In this document: in pieces, positions 23,412-35,404 of the stretch | How the letters are laid out: each line of letters begins with the position of its first letter | Position numbering within the stretch: the first letter of the stretch is position 1 | Assembly: GCF_011075055.1 (NCBI RefSeq) | Contig: NC_058153.1 | Coordinates: 9,796,001-9,860,000, forward strand | DNA from: Mangifera indica | Taxonomy: Eukaryota; Streptophyta; Magnoliopsida; Sapindales; Anacardiaceae | Direction: 5' to 3' | DNA length: 64,000 nt | Notes under the pieces: generated by a model | What the model saw: only the letters and a program-made list of their open reading frames with translations | The model's database searches: none | Told to the model about the DNA's origin: nothing | Translations under genes and position numbers: made by a program

Positions 23412-24345
23412 ATGTCAACGACAAATAATATACTTCTGAAATTGATGGACTCGCATGTGCTTATTGGTCCCAATTTTAAAGTTTGGCTAAGAAATCTGAC
23501 CATTGTTCTTAATCTTGAAAAGTTAGCTTATGTCTTGGAGGCACCTTTTATCAGCAATAGTAGACCCTAATGCCCTTGAGGAAGAGCAAAGGGCTTATGC
23601 TGAATGGGTAGATGCTGACTTAAGAGTTCGTAGTTATATGTTGGCATTAATGAACTCTGAACTTCAAACTCGGTTTGGGAATCTGAAGAGTGAGTATTAA
23701 ATTATCACTACTTTAAGACAATTATATAGTGAAAATGCTGGAGTGAAGGAATATAATTTGATGACTTCACTATTCAGCATATAGCTTAAAGAAGGCATTT
23801 CCCCAGATGATCATGTTATTAAAATGATTAACAAGACTGAAGAGTTACAAATTATGGGCATAGATTTGCCGTATAATGTTTGGGTGAATTTGATTCTCCA
23901 TTCACTCCCTCTAACTTTTAAGTCATTTATTACAAATTATAATCTCAATAGGATTGAGCGCACTCTCCCTGAGCTTCTCAATGATATTCAAGAATTTTAC
24001 AATAATGAGAAGAAAGGGAAAACACCAGCTGAGTTGCTAGATACTTTTGCCACGAGAGGCAAACTCAAAAGCCTTGGTAGAGAGGTTCACAGATGGAATC
24101 TGGTGGACCAAAAGTACAAAGAAAGGGTTTTAATAAAACCAGTACCAAGCCTTTAAGAAAACCACTACCAGGCCTTCTAGAATGAAGTGTTCTGGCATCG
24201 GGGCATCATGTTCTTAGCCTTCACGACCATCTGTTCCACAGAAAGAAAAGAAGCAGGAGAAGAGCAATTGTTTTTATTACAATCAAGAGGGGTTTTGGAA
24301 GAGGAACTGCCCTCTATACCTTGATGATCTGAGAAAAAGCAAAGC
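23412..24345 (+). pseudogene. C1 gag (capsid) pseudogene with degraded zinc knuckle
   Basis: Seen: the start M-S-T-T-N-N is followed by a copia gag N-terminal pattern (N-F-K-V-W-L-R-N-L). A TAG at 23782-23784 replaces an expected Gln, and the longest open part is 23824-24156. The knuckle near 24268-24310 reads C-F-Y-Y...F...C, so the second Cys and the His of CCHC are lost. Frame breaks lie near 23550 and after 24156. Known: gag forms the particle and its knuckle binds RNA. This copy cannot do so. Confidence 0.85.
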
Positions 24346-24394
24346 AGATACGTATCAATGTTATGTAATTGAATTTGAATTAAATATTAATTCA

Positions 24395-27300
24395 AACATT
24401 GATTCCTAGATATTAGATTCGATTGCAACTTCGCATGTTTGTGCTTGTTTATAGCATTTGCAGAATAGTTCTGCCTTAAGACGTGATAAATCACACTAAG
24501 ACTGGCTGATGGGACACGAGTTTTCGTAGAGGCTGTAGGTGTATGTAGTGTACAGTTACCTATTAGATATGTAATAACTTTGTATAAAACTTTGTATTTT
24601 GCTAATGCCACCAAGAATATCATCTCTATTCCAGTTTTGTGTAAAAATGGTTATCAATTTACATTTACTGGAAATGAATGTCTAATTTATTTTGGGAATA
24701 AATTAGCAGGAAATGCTATCAATACAAATGGTTTGTATATGATAGGACTTGATTTACATAGCACCATGTATTCCAAATCATCTAAAAGAACTAGAGAACA
24801 TATAAATCCAATAGTTCTATGACATCACAGATTTGGTCATATTGGAGAGGATCAGATTCGACAATTAGGAGAAAATAGACTTTTAGGTTCATTAGGTTTA
24901 GAACCTTATCCTACTTGTGAATCTTGTCTTCGAGGAAAAATGATCAAGCTTCCATTTAAGAATAAAGGGGAGCGAGCTAAAACTATATTAGAGTTGATAC
25001 ACACTGATGTGTGTGGCCCCTTTAATGAAATGGCTCGAAGAGGTTTTTCATACTTCATTACCTTTATCAATGATTATTCTCGATATGGATATTTGTATTT
25101 AATGAAATACAAGTCTAAAGCTTTTGAAAAGTTCAGAGAGTTCCAAAAGGAAGTAGAAAACCAAACTGAAAAAAATATTAAAGCTTTACGTTCAGATTGT
25201 GAAGGTGAATACTTGAGTACAAAATTCCAAGAGTTCCTAAGAGACAAAAGAATACTATCTTAGTTGACTCCGCCATTCACACCACAGTATAATAGTGTGT
25301 TTGAACGAAGAAATCGTACTTTGTTAGATATGGTATGATCTATGATGAGTTTTACTGATTTGTCAATTTATTTATAGGGATATGCTATTCAAACAACACT
25401 ACATGTGCTAAATAAAGCGCCATCAAAGTCCATTCGAAAGACACCATACCAATTATGGTATGACAAACTTTCAAGTGTAAACTACCTGTAAATCTGGGGA
25501 TGTCCAGTATTTGTCAAAGTGGTTAGAACTGATAAACTGGAGTCTCAAGTAGAAAAGGGTCAGTTTATTGGGTATCCAAAAGAAAGTTTAGGATATTATT
25601 TCTACTTTCACTCTAATCAAAGAATTATGGTTAGTAGAAATGCATATTTTCTTAAGAAAGAGTTCTAAGAAGAAAGTGGTGCAGGAAGGAAAATTATGCT
25701 CGAAGAAGAGTTTAGACCGCTAGTAACCGAGCCTATTTAGGTAAATCCTCTAGGTATACAATCACCTATACCAACTACAACGACTCAAATAAAGTCTGCT
25801 AGAGTGTCTCGACCTCCCGAGAGATATGAATTTCTAACAGAAGGAGATTTTGAATCTCTTCTTATAGGAGAAACTGAGCATCTAGAGGATCCAAAAACTT
25901 ATCAAGAGGCAATATTAGATATTGACTTCGACAGATGGCTAGAGGTAATGAATTCAGAAATTGAATCAATGAATGCTAATCAAGTGTAGACACTCATTGA
26001 TCTACCTGATGGAATAGTTTCGATTGGATGTAAATGGATCTTCAAGGGGAAAATTGCTAAGGATGAAAAAGTTGAAACTTATAAAGTTCAATTGATAGCT
26101 AAAGGTTATACTCAAAAACAAGGGTTGGATTATAAGGAGACTTTTTCACCAGTCGCAATGCTTAAATCCATCAAAATCCTGCTAGCTATCGCAGTACACT
26201 ATGATTATGAGATATGGCAGATGGATGTCAAAACTGTTTTTCTCAATGGGTATATTGAGAAAAATATCTATATGGAGCAACCAATCAGTTTTGTATCCAC
26301 TACCGAGAGGCATAAAGTGTGCAAACTACATCGATCTATATATAGATTGAAACAAGCTTTAAGAAACTGAAATATCCAGTTTGATGAAACGATCCAAGTA
26401 TTCAGTTTCATTAAAAATCTGGATGAGCCGTGTGTTTATAAATTGGATAGGGATAAAATTATCTTTTTCCTAGTCTTGTATGCAGATGACATATTATTAA
26501 TAGGAAACGACATTGGCACTATGACTGAGGTTAAGCTATAGCTAGCGAAATCTTTCTCCATGAAGGATCTAGGAGAAGCAACTTATATTCTAGGTATTCG
26601 TATTTATAGAGATAGAGCGAAAGGATTAATAGGTTTATCTCAAAAGTTATACATAGAGAAAGTGTTAAAACGTTTTCATATGCAAAACTCTAAGAGAGGT
26701 CTTCTACCATTTCCTCATGGAACACATCTATCAAAAGATATGTGTCCAAAGACTAATAAGGAACGACAGTAAATGTGTGAGGTGTCATATGCTTCGGCAG
26801 TAAGTAGTCTCATGTATGCCATGTTATATTCACGATTAGACATTGCTTTTGCAGTTAGTGCAGTAAGCAAATATTAGTCAAATCCTAGAGAAAGATACTA
26901 GACGACAGTAAAAGCCATCCTGAAGTATTTAAGAAGGACCAAGAAGTTGATACTGGGTTATGGGGGTTCAGAGTTGATGCTCAAAGGATACTCAGATTCT
27001 GATTTTCAGTTAGATATAGATGATAGAAAGTCTACTTCTGCATTTATTTTTGTTTGTAATAGAGGCACAGTCAGTTGGAAAAATGCCAAATAGTCAACTA
27101 GTACAAACTCTACTACAAAAGCTGAGTATATTGTCACTTCAGAAGCTATGAAAGAGGTCGATTAGATGCATAAATTCGCCATGGAGTTGGGCGTGGTTCT
27201 GTAGATGAGTTAGCCAGTAATTATATTCTATGACAATACTAGTGCCATTACATAGGCAAAGGAACTAAGAGCGCATCAAAAGCAAAACATGCTTAACGAA

Positions 27301-27466
27301 AATATCACATCTTGAGAGAATTCGTTGGAGCTGGAGATATTGTCATTCAAAAGATTGCTTTATAAGACAATCTTGTAGATCTACTAACTAAAACACTGAC
27401 GCCAAGACTGTTGGACCAACATCTAGAGAGGATGGGCATTAGGTACTACAACAATTGGCTTTAGTG
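24395..27466 (+). pseudogene. C1 pol pseudogene: protease, integrase, reverse transcriptase, RNase H
   Basis: Seen in order: a protease relic near 24410-24580 with a frameshift; a GAG-pre-integrase segment to about 24935; the integrase core with first Asp in H-T-D-V-C-G-P (about 25005), second in L-R-S-D-C-E-G-E-Y (about 25195) and the E-R-R-N-R-T block (about 25305); RT from about 25990 (C-K-W-I-F-K) with W-Q-M-D-V-K near 26215 and Y-A-D-D at about 26481; RNase H with G-Y-S-D-S-D-F near 26990 and A-E-Y near 27125. At least a dozen in-frame stops, mostly where Gln or Trp is expected. Motif residues are otherwise well kept, so decay was mainly by point mutation rather than rearrangement. Confidence 0.93.
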
Positions 27467-27480
27467 CAAGTGGGAGTTCT
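27467..27480 (+). other. C1 polypurine tract
   Basis: AAGTGGGAG just before the 3' LTR, the position where plus-strand DNA synthesis is primed. Confidence 0.7.
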
Positions 27481-29093
27481 TGTTAGAATATGCCCTAAAA
27501 ACCAATCGCTTTGTTGGTTTTAAGAGTTGTATATCTTGCATATACATTATTAATAAAAGAAGAGTTATGTCATACTTCACATGTTTTCTGCATCACTTTT
27601 ATATCTATGTTATAGTTGTATATTATATCCATATTAGCTACATGCATATGACATGTGAAAGGTCCCGATGAGTTTTAATAAACATCATTAATTCGTTCCC
27701 TGTATAGGCAATCTATTTGGGCAATAGTATTGCATAGTGGGTGTGTGCTATATCATTACAGTATATTAATTGATGATATTAGACATGATGGATATACACA
27801 TAGGTAAACAATGAAACCATTTGATGGTTAGAGAACTGATTAAAGATTATTATATTATAATGTTTATCAAACATGACCGTTGAACGATGATCACATGGGC
27901 ATTAATATGTAGTCAATGATACATCGTAAATCATACTAGTGTATAGATCATTTGACTTGAGATATTACAGTTATGCTTTGTTCCGAAATATATGATTCAT
28001 ACGGTATATACCACGAGGCTAACCATGTCTCGTTCAGAAGCCATTTTAATCATATGTTGCTTGAGTGAAAGGACAAGTGATGATCATACAGGGATCTGTC
28101 AGTCGACTGTTTCTGAGTTTCTATACGAATATCGAGAAACATGAAAATCTATGATACTGGTTAGTGTAGATAAAAGACCACATGAAGAGAGTTTCGATGT
28201 GACGCATTATGATGTATTACTAGATATTCAAAAAGATTAAATATTGGATTTTAAAATTCCATGAATCCAAGTTTAATCGGGATGTAATGACGGAGAGATT
28301 AGACTACATGGTAAGTGTGAGTAAGAAAGGTTCATTTGACATTATGTGAAACTTGTACTTCATTGTGATGTAGGGGTCATAGGACATTGTGAGATGACAC
28401 CACATGATCAGTGAATGCTTCGTTTTGTAGCGAAAAATGAAGTATATCAGTTAACGACAGTTTTAGGTTATATAGTGTTATAATGAAACGTATCGTCTGG
28501 TATGATGCCCATAGTTACATCACTATGAACCTTGAAAGTCACACCCATATTTCAAGGAAGAAAATTGTGTTATAAAGCTGAAAATATTTATCCATGGTTG
28601 GCTAGTACTTTCCGAGGATAAAAATTGTGTTTTTTGAATAAGATTCGAAAAAGGGGCAAAATTATCATTTTGCACCTTTTAAATTGTTTAAAAAGTTGCA
28701 TGAATAATTTTAGACACAAATTATTCAACATGTGTTAAATTATGACTTACTCTTAATTATCAACCAATGAGAATTAGAAATATGAGTTAACTTGATAAAT
28801 ATCAAGTTTTAATGAAATAAATATGAGAAAAAAATGAAGAAAAATATAGATTTTCTCTTCTTCTTCTTCTTTTGCCGGGAAAAGCACCATTTTTCTTCCT
28901 TGAAGGTGCAAGTCAAAAGATCACTTATTTTAGTGATTCAAGCTTCCAAACTTCAAATCAACTTACAAGATACAAGGTAATTTACATGTTTCTATATTTT
29001 ATTTCTTGAAACAATATGTAAATTTTATATTACCATTGTTACATATGATGTGAAAATGATCTAAAAATTCCAATTTTTTTGTCAAAATCCTTA
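27481..29093 (+). repeat. C1 3' LTR
   Basis: 1613 bp, collinear with the 5' LTR throughout, with scattered substitutions (many of them transitions) and small indels. Confidence 0.93.
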
Positions 29094-30640
29094 ATGTTAC
29101 AATCTTATCCCATTGTGGCCACATATTTAAGCTGTCATAAATATCATTCAATATTTTTATATGAGAAATCTTTCCTTGTGCGTAGGAGTGATAAATCTTT
29201 CATCAATTTATCTCATGATATAACTTATTACTATCTTTATAGTTACCCCAATTACAATAATATGATAGATAGCGTCAAATCATATATATCCTTACAAAAG
29301 ACAGTGTGGTAATCTCAAGTCAAATTATCACATACACCCATGATGTTCAGAGGATTTATTTCATAGACACTAGAGTAATCATCCATATGAATATCCTTTG
29401 GTTGGGTCAGTCTAATGAATACATCTATAACGTACACCTATGAGTTGTATAAGACTATCTACAATAACTTTGACACATGAGAACTGTCGCCACTTTTGGT
29501 AGAGTTGCTTAACACTGTGATAATCTTATTATCATTACATATGTCCTCGTTTATTGTAATGTCAGAATTACAGACATTTCTAGAATGACCGATAAAAATG
29601 TACCTAGAGTTCTCACGATCAGTCATCTAATCCCCTTGTCACAATTCTATTATTTTAAGGATATGCTATTCATATGATTATATAAATAGACAACATATAA
29701 ATTGAATAATAATAAATTTTTTTTAATTATTAATATAAAATTATATATACAAATATCAAATTTGATTGGTCCTAGAACACTGGCTGAGAGGGAGAAAGAA
29801 AAGAAAGAGGGTATGGAGGAAGAAGAGGAATAGTGTTTAGTTTGGGCGAGGGTGAGGATTGTGAGAGGAATGAATTATATTTTAGGAAGACTGTTTGATT
29901 TACAGCTTAAAAGTAGAGAAAAAAGAATTATATTTTATAAATCTTTGTCTGACCTTTTTACATATCAGTTTTCATTAAAACAAATGACGAACGTAAAATT
30001 AGATTTTTCATACTTTAAAAAATGGAAAATAATCATTTACCCATTTGAAGAGGACATTCTTTCCCCACTCAGCTTTATCTGTATAATATTTGCAATTCTT
30101 CGTATTGTGTTAATAAACTTCATGGCAAAAATATTCCTTACAGTAATAATGATAGAATAGGCACAATTTATTTAGGGTTAAATGGATATGTATTTGCATC
30201 AATTCAATTGTAATAGTGTTTCCTTAATCACAAGCACGATCTTTTAGTGGTGGCATTTTATTTTGATGATTTTAGGTAGAATTATTATGTTTTTAAGTGG
30301 ATGATTTGACACATAAATAAATTAGTAATAAAAATTCGAAATTCGAAATTTGTTTTTTGGTATTTTTACATTCTTTATTTTTAAAAATTAAAATTTAATG
30401 GATTTATTATATTATTCAAATTTAAGCAAATCATTACCTTATTCATAAACTTTTTTCGTATTTTCAATAAGTTTTGACTCAAAGGAAGTGAATTTCATCA
30501 ATTTGTTCATAATTTATTGAAAAAATATGAAAAAAATGACCAACAAATAATTTTAAAAAATTATATTTTGATGCTCAAATCAAACAAATATAATTAAAAC
30601 ATTGAGTTTAGTAAAAATAAACAAATAAAAAATAAAAAAA
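29094..30640. other. Non-coding flank of C1
   Basis: No gene supported. A 102-codon open stretch at 29852-30160 (+) lacks a recognisable domain and sits in AT-rich DNA. About 29450-29660 has a more even composition and may be an older LTR-like relic. Confidence 0.3.
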
Positions 30641-31015
30641 AGGACAAAGAGACATAAGAAAACCCTAGTGTTGATTGCATGTGCATGTGAAGTAGCTATC
30701 TAAGGTGGGCTCCATTTGGGAGATATGGGCCCAAACCACAACCCCTTCACGTGCAAGCACTATCTTGTCTCATGTGGGTCCACTTTACATGGTCAACTGG
30801 TCAGGTCCCTCTCTCTGTAACTTGAGGTCACAAATTTTCTTCACCTTAGAGCAAGATGGCATGAGAGAGGCACCGTTTACTGGTGATGGCAACTTGATTG
30901 CCTTGCCCATCCCCCTCCATCCATGTTGTTGTACTTGCCAAGCAAACGTATCCAATTGGGTGACTATAAATGGGTATCTTAAAGGTGTATTTAGTTTGAC
31001 AAAATAAAAAATTAT
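30641..31015. other. Short GC-richer island without an assignable gene
   Basis: Composition here differs visibly from the surrounding AT-rich DNA. It contains a G-box-like TTCACGTGCAAG (about 30746), GGGCTCCATTTGGGAG (potential small stem) and an open stretch at 30705-31007 (+) with no domain I recognise. Could be a promoter fragment, exon relic or non-coding RNA. Confidence 0.35.
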
Positions 31016-31664
31016 TTTGATAATATATTTTTTACATATTAATATTAGTTTGTTGGATTAATTAGATATCAATAAATTATGATAATTTTGTAATATTAAT
31101 ATGACAAAACAAATAATATATAAAAGATAATATCACCTTCTCATTATCTTGGTATTATGTACAAATTTCATTGATATATAATCCACATGATGTGTTGTGT
31201 CATATTCTCGCTACATTTAGTATAAGTGGACATGAATGCTCTCTGATTGAACGATTTACCGTAAAAAAACAATATTTATCAGATAGGTCATGAAATTGAC
31301 CTACTTGGGGTTTGATTAAAAAAAAAATCTTTTTTAAGAGTTATGAAAGAAGAAAAAAACCCTTATCAGATATGAGTTAACGAAAATTTATCTAATTACC
31401 TACCAGTGATATTATAACTCTGAAGACTTATTAAGATTTGATATAATCCAGGGTGAATTTAAGCAAAATTCAGCTCAAATTCAATTTAAAATAATTAACT
31501 TTAGATTTAATTTGAGAAAGTTAAATTTAAATATTTAGATAATTTTAAAATAGATTGGTTTATAAAAACAAATTTAATCTTTAAACATAAACTTGATTCA
31601 TTCAATTCAATCTCAAATTCAAATTAAAGTAACTTGAATCGAATCTAACCCTTCTTAACTTAAT
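31016..31664. other. AT-rich spacer
   Basis: No features seen apart from A/T runs and repeated TTTAAATTT/AATTCAAATT words. Confidence 0.3.
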
Positions 31665-32425
31665 ATGGATAAGATAAGAATCTCCATTAAGAGTTTTGAA
31701 ATTAAAAAAATAATAAAATCATGTGTATCTGTTTTGAGTACATACTTGATGTATTTTAGTAAGTGATTGCGTGATTTTAAATTTAATAAAATTATACGTA
31801 CCCACTTTGAGTACACAAATAGGTATACACTGAATGTGTGTTATTAAACAATTAGATGATTTTGAATTAATGATAAAATAACATTCAATCATATGAAAAC
31901 ATATCAGGTATGTACTCATTTTTATATTAAAAAACGTGTATACATAACATTACTCTTTTGAATTAAAGATAAAATAATATTAAATCATATGATGACATAT
32001 CATATATGTATTTATTTATATACTTAAAAATAGATACGTATAATATTGTTAATAAGAAAATCATCTTCCAACTTTTATAACTCTTAGAATGAGAAGGTGA
32101 GCAAAAGACCCAACAAGAATTTGAACCACTCAACACTTGACCTTCAGTTTTTGTTTCTATCTGGCCAACCACGAGTACATTTTGCCTCCAATTTTTGTGA
32201 AATTGACCGACTCTAATTACTATATTAGACTCGGAAATCAGATCTAGATCAAAGATAAGATACCCAATCATTTATTTAGCTGAATATATTTTTTTAATTA
32301 ATAAAACTATAGTTATATATTTTTGTATACAATTTAGATATTTAGGTAATGTATTATTATGTAATTGGATAACTTTTAATTAAAAATAAAATAATATCTA
32401 ATTATAAAACAAATTATGCATTAAA
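31665..32425 (+). repeat. Duplicated block, copy A, non-genic part
   Basis: 31665-32035 matches 35829-36190 (shared GATAAGAATCTCCATTAAGA start and AATAGGTATA core). 32107-32425 matches 48001-48282 (shared CCAATTTTTGTGAAAT and TAATTAATAAAACTATA). In copy A these two parts are continuous; in copy B they are separated by copia C3. This establishes copy A as the uninterrupted arrangement. Confidence 0.85.
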
Positions 32426-32489
32426 AAAGGTGCACAAATATCACTGCTCTTTTTTAATATACAAAAGATAAAAAAAACCTTTTATACTA

Positions 32490-32960
32490 TAGTGTTTCGG
32501 CGATGATGAATCCTCATAACTTTTGAAGATGAAACTTCTTAAGAAGGCGACTTTTGTCTCTTCAGTAGGGAGCAAATTGTTCTTGAAGCCCCAAATAATT
32601 GGTTTGGTGGATCTGGCTAAGACAAGGCTGTTGTTTCAACCAAACAACCGACAATGGCACATGCCAAATTAGGGACTGCAGCGGTCTCTCACAATTCAAT
32701 GGCGTTGGTAGAGTCCTCCCGACAATAGTAATTTGGTCTTAAAACAAAAAGAGGAAGTGGTGGCTTGCAAGAGTTCTTGTGTTTCTATAAAATCAGATCG
32801 GTATTGTTGCACTACGAAGTTTGTTTGCAAATCCAAAAAATTGCTAGAAGACTTTTTTTTTTTCCTGACTTGTTTAAAGCAATTTGCCCCAGGGTATATA
32901 GCTATGTCTATGATAATTCTACAAAGCGTAAATATCATTTTGTTCTCCAAATAAATGAAA
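32490..32960 (+). pseudogene. Thaumatin-like protein (PR-5 family) pseudogene, copy A
   Basis: Seen on + in two frames: about 32605-32720 encodes a W-I-W-L-R-Q-G-C segment and then C-Q-I-R-D-C-S-G ... F-N-G-V-G-R, matching the thaumatin W-x-R-T-x-C and C-x-T-G-D-C-G-G...C-N-G blocks. 32745-32830 reads V-V-A-C-K-S-S-C-V ... Y-C-C-T. 32870-32945 reads F-K-A-I-C-P-R-V-Y-S-Y-V-Y-D, the FK..CP.AYSYAYDD signature. Stops and frameshifts (for example in the poly-T near 32855) kill it, and the family's N-terminal third is barely recognisable. Known: secreted, disulfide-rich defence proteins. It lacks introns, but so do many family exons, so retro-origin is not shown. Confidence 0.75.
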
Positions 32961-32986
32961 TTATTATCTATATTTAGTCTATAAAA

Positions 32987-33427
32987 TGTGTTAAGAATCG
33001 AGGATATTCCATAATTAGCTATGTTGATCAACTACTGATATTAGGGTGATTTGTTAAGAATCAAGGATATAGATATTATAGTGATTTGTTATGTATGATG
33101 ATTTCCTATCGAGAATGAAGGACATTCCATAGTTAGTAATATGTTGACCAACTATTGCTAATTATGGTGATTTGATATTGATAATGATTTGATGATGATT
33201 TGTTGTTATTTTGGAGAAGATTTAATGGAATCTTTTAGAGAGATAATTAAATTATTGGGAGAGATTTTTTCCTTCAATTAGTTATTTGTTTCCTATGTTG
33301 TAATTAGCTAATATTTGTGCATATTTTCTTTCCTTTCAGTTGATCATTGGTTACACATTTTATATACAACTCTGTTATTAGCGAAGAATAAAATATGATC
33401 AAGATATACACTTCACAAAATTTTTCA
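32987..33427 (+). repeat. C2 copia 5' LTR (probable)
   Basis: Starts TGTGTTAAGAATCG just after the thaumatin-like relic and ends about TTTTTCA beside the primer-binding site. An internal duplication is visible: the GAGGATATTCCATAATTAG block recurs as GGACATTCCATAGTTAG near 33120. No matching 3' LTR is present. Confidence 0.6.
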
Positions 33428-33440
33428 TGGTATTAGAGCG
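33428..33440 (+). other. C2 primer-binding site
   Basis: TGGTATTAGAGCG, one transition from the usual TGGTATCAGAGC, followed by gag. Confidence 0.75.
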
Positions 33441-33480
33441 TGGTTAAAACCACAATTGCACAATCACGGCTTTGACAAAA

Positions 33481-35404
33481 ATGGCTATTGATCCAATATC
33501 CAACAAAGGAGGAGCCAACAAGAAAAAGAAGCTTGCGCATTACATACTAAGCAATTCTGACAGACCAAGAGACCAACTAGTATCCTACTCCTTAAAGGGA
33601 AAGAATTACTCAACATAGTGGAAGAGCATTATTAACATATTGGAGTCCAAACATAAAATTGGTTTCGTAGATAGGAGACTACCAAAGCCATCTGTTGGTG
33701 ACCTAAAAGAAAAGGATTGGATCACTTGCAATTCCATGGTCATGTCATGGATATTAAACTTTCTTAATGAGGAACTACACAAGAGTGTGGCTTATCATGA
33801 CATGACATTAGGGATGTGGAAAGGACTTGAGGAGTGTTTTTCTCAAGGAAGCGACCTTCGCATTCAAGAAATCAAGAGAGACATTACTAATACTCGTTAG
33901 GGGGATATGGCAATTTCTTTTTATTATGCTAAAGTGAGAGGCTTGTGGGAATAACTTGCAAGATTTGTCAAGCCATATGTGAATGGATGCCAAGCATACA
34001 CTTATGGTATAACTGCGAAAGAAAAAGAAGAAGAACGGCTCCACCAACTTCTCATGGGATTGAATAAGTCCCATAATGTAGTAAAATCTAATTTACTATG
34101 CAAAAATCCCTTACCATCACTATCTAATGCATATTCTTTCTTGGCATATGAGGAAATAGCAATAGGAAGACCTCCAATAGAGGTTGTTGCATTCTAGGTG
34201 AACTCTAATAGTTACAAAGGAAAAGAACCAAATAGAAGGCCCATATGTGAGCATTATAAGAAAATTTGACACACAAGGATGGTTGATTTGAGATCATTAA
34301 GTATCCACCTAGTTGGCAAAGTAAAATAAAGAAAGGGAGACCTGTAGCCAATATAGCCATCACAGAACACCAAAGCAAAGAAGATGTATAACAAACATCT
34401 TGGGTGAATCTAGTAAACCTGTCAAAAAGTGGTATGAAAAGCTAATGCCCCTATTTGGAGATGAGAAGCAAGAAAAGCATCGTGTAAACTTCATTGGTAA
34501 TGTCTCTGAAAACACATTTAAACACAAAGATTGGATCTTAGATAGTGGAGCCTATGATCATGTTCTATGTAGCACGGAAACGGAAACGGAGAAACATGGA
34601 AACGCAGAAACGGAAACATGGAAACACATTTTTTTTAAAATATAGGAAACGGAAACGTGGAGAAACTTATAAATATAAAAAATATAAAAGTTTTTTTTAT
34701 AAATACTAAATTTTTTATAACAAAAATACATAAACTTGTATAATATAAAAATAAATAATAAAAAAAAGAATGAAGAGAAAGAATAGTATAAAATAGAGTC
34801 ATAGAACCTATTATAAATTGTTCTTGAGCAAGCACACATAGACATTTAAGAAAAAATAACAATACACACCAATCTATATGATATGTTTGGGAAGAGATAA
34901 GTAACACATTGAAAAGTAGAGAGGAGATGAATTCAATATGAGATTTAAAGACATTTTCTATTTGAAAATACAAAAAATATGTGTTTAATCGATTTCACTA
35001 TTTTTCTTCTAAAAAAAACGTGTTTCAAAATTTTTTAAAAATTTTGAAATGACCCGAGACGTTTCCTACAAGTTTCAAAGAGTTTTGGAAACGAAAACGT
35101 TTCTGAAACGTGGAAACGCACCCCATTGTAAGTTTCCGTGCTACTTTGATCATGTTTTGTTAGAAGGTGGATTATTAAAATCTCATACAAAACCAGTGTC
35201 AACAATTCAAGTGGCACCGCTAAATGGAGAAAGGATAATTGTATATGGAATTGGAACAATAGAGATTAATAGGGACATTCACTTGAACCATGCTTTGTCA
35301 ATTTCTAAGTTTAATTGCAATCTCATCTCAATTAGTAAATTAACTAAAGACCCTGCCACCAGGAGGACGATTGGAGTAGATAGGCTACAAGAGGGGGTTC
35401 TACT
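33481..35404 (+). pseudogene. C2 copia gag-protease remnant, interrupted by an inserted element
   Basis: Seen: the start M-A-I-D-P is followed by a gag-like N-terminus (S-L-K-G-K-N-Y), UBN2-type gag over 33640-34197 with stops at about 33618 and 33898, and a protease segment near 34520-34560 reading W-I-L-D-S-G-A-Y-D-H-V. An element occupies 34565-35147. Coding then resumes (about 35157-35340) with a GAG-pre-integrase pattern ending N-L-I-S-I-S-K-L-T. Soon after, a short T-x-x-T-I-G-V segment appears as if an internal part were deleted. Integrase, RT and RNase H are missing. A deletion derivative. Confidence 0.85.
34556..35156. mobile_element. 583-bp non-autonomous inverted-repeat element with 9-bp target duplication (element 34565-35147)
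   Basis: Seen: GATCATGTT occurs on both sides (34556-34564 and 35148-35156). Near the left end GTAGCACGGAAAC appears and the same sequence inverted lies at the right end (GTTTCCGTGCTAC). Inside the left end GGAAACG/GAAACGG is reiterated several times, and the right end has the inverse GTTTC.../CGTTTC and AACGTGGAAACG. Removal of the element plus one duplicate restores the copia protease reading across the site. Nine bases favour a Mutator-type element; 8 bases with one chance match (hAT) is the alternative. No coding capacity. Confidence 0.85.

Larger units (their letters stand above)
19636..29093 (+). mobile_element. Ty1/copia LTR retrotransposon C1, structurally complete but coding-dead
   Basis: Seen: two direct LTRs (19636-21261 and 27481-29093) both begin TGTTAGAATATGCCC. 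There is a primer-binding site after the 5' LTR, a long leader, gag, protease, integrase, RT and RNase H in copia order on +, and a purine-rich tract before the 3' LTR. Length is about 9.46 kb. No convincing 5-bp target-site duplication was found; the flanks are ATTCT and ATGTT. Over the first roughly 315 bp the LTRs differ at about 30 positions by eye, so the insertion is not recent. Confidence 0.95.

Noticed and set aside
19636..29093. Possible active retrotransposon
   Set aside because: Gag and pol have many stops and a degraded zinc knuckle, and the LTRs differ at roughly 9% over the first 315 bases.
29852..30160. 102-codon hydrophobic frame that might be a small membrane protein
   Set aside because: AT-rich codon use in intergenic DNA, no signal peptide logic, no family resemblance, no promoter or neighbour support.
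30641..31015. Possible microRNA precursor
   Set aside because: Only a small stem around GGGCTCC...GGGAG; no known mature microRNA sequence recognised and no long hairpin.
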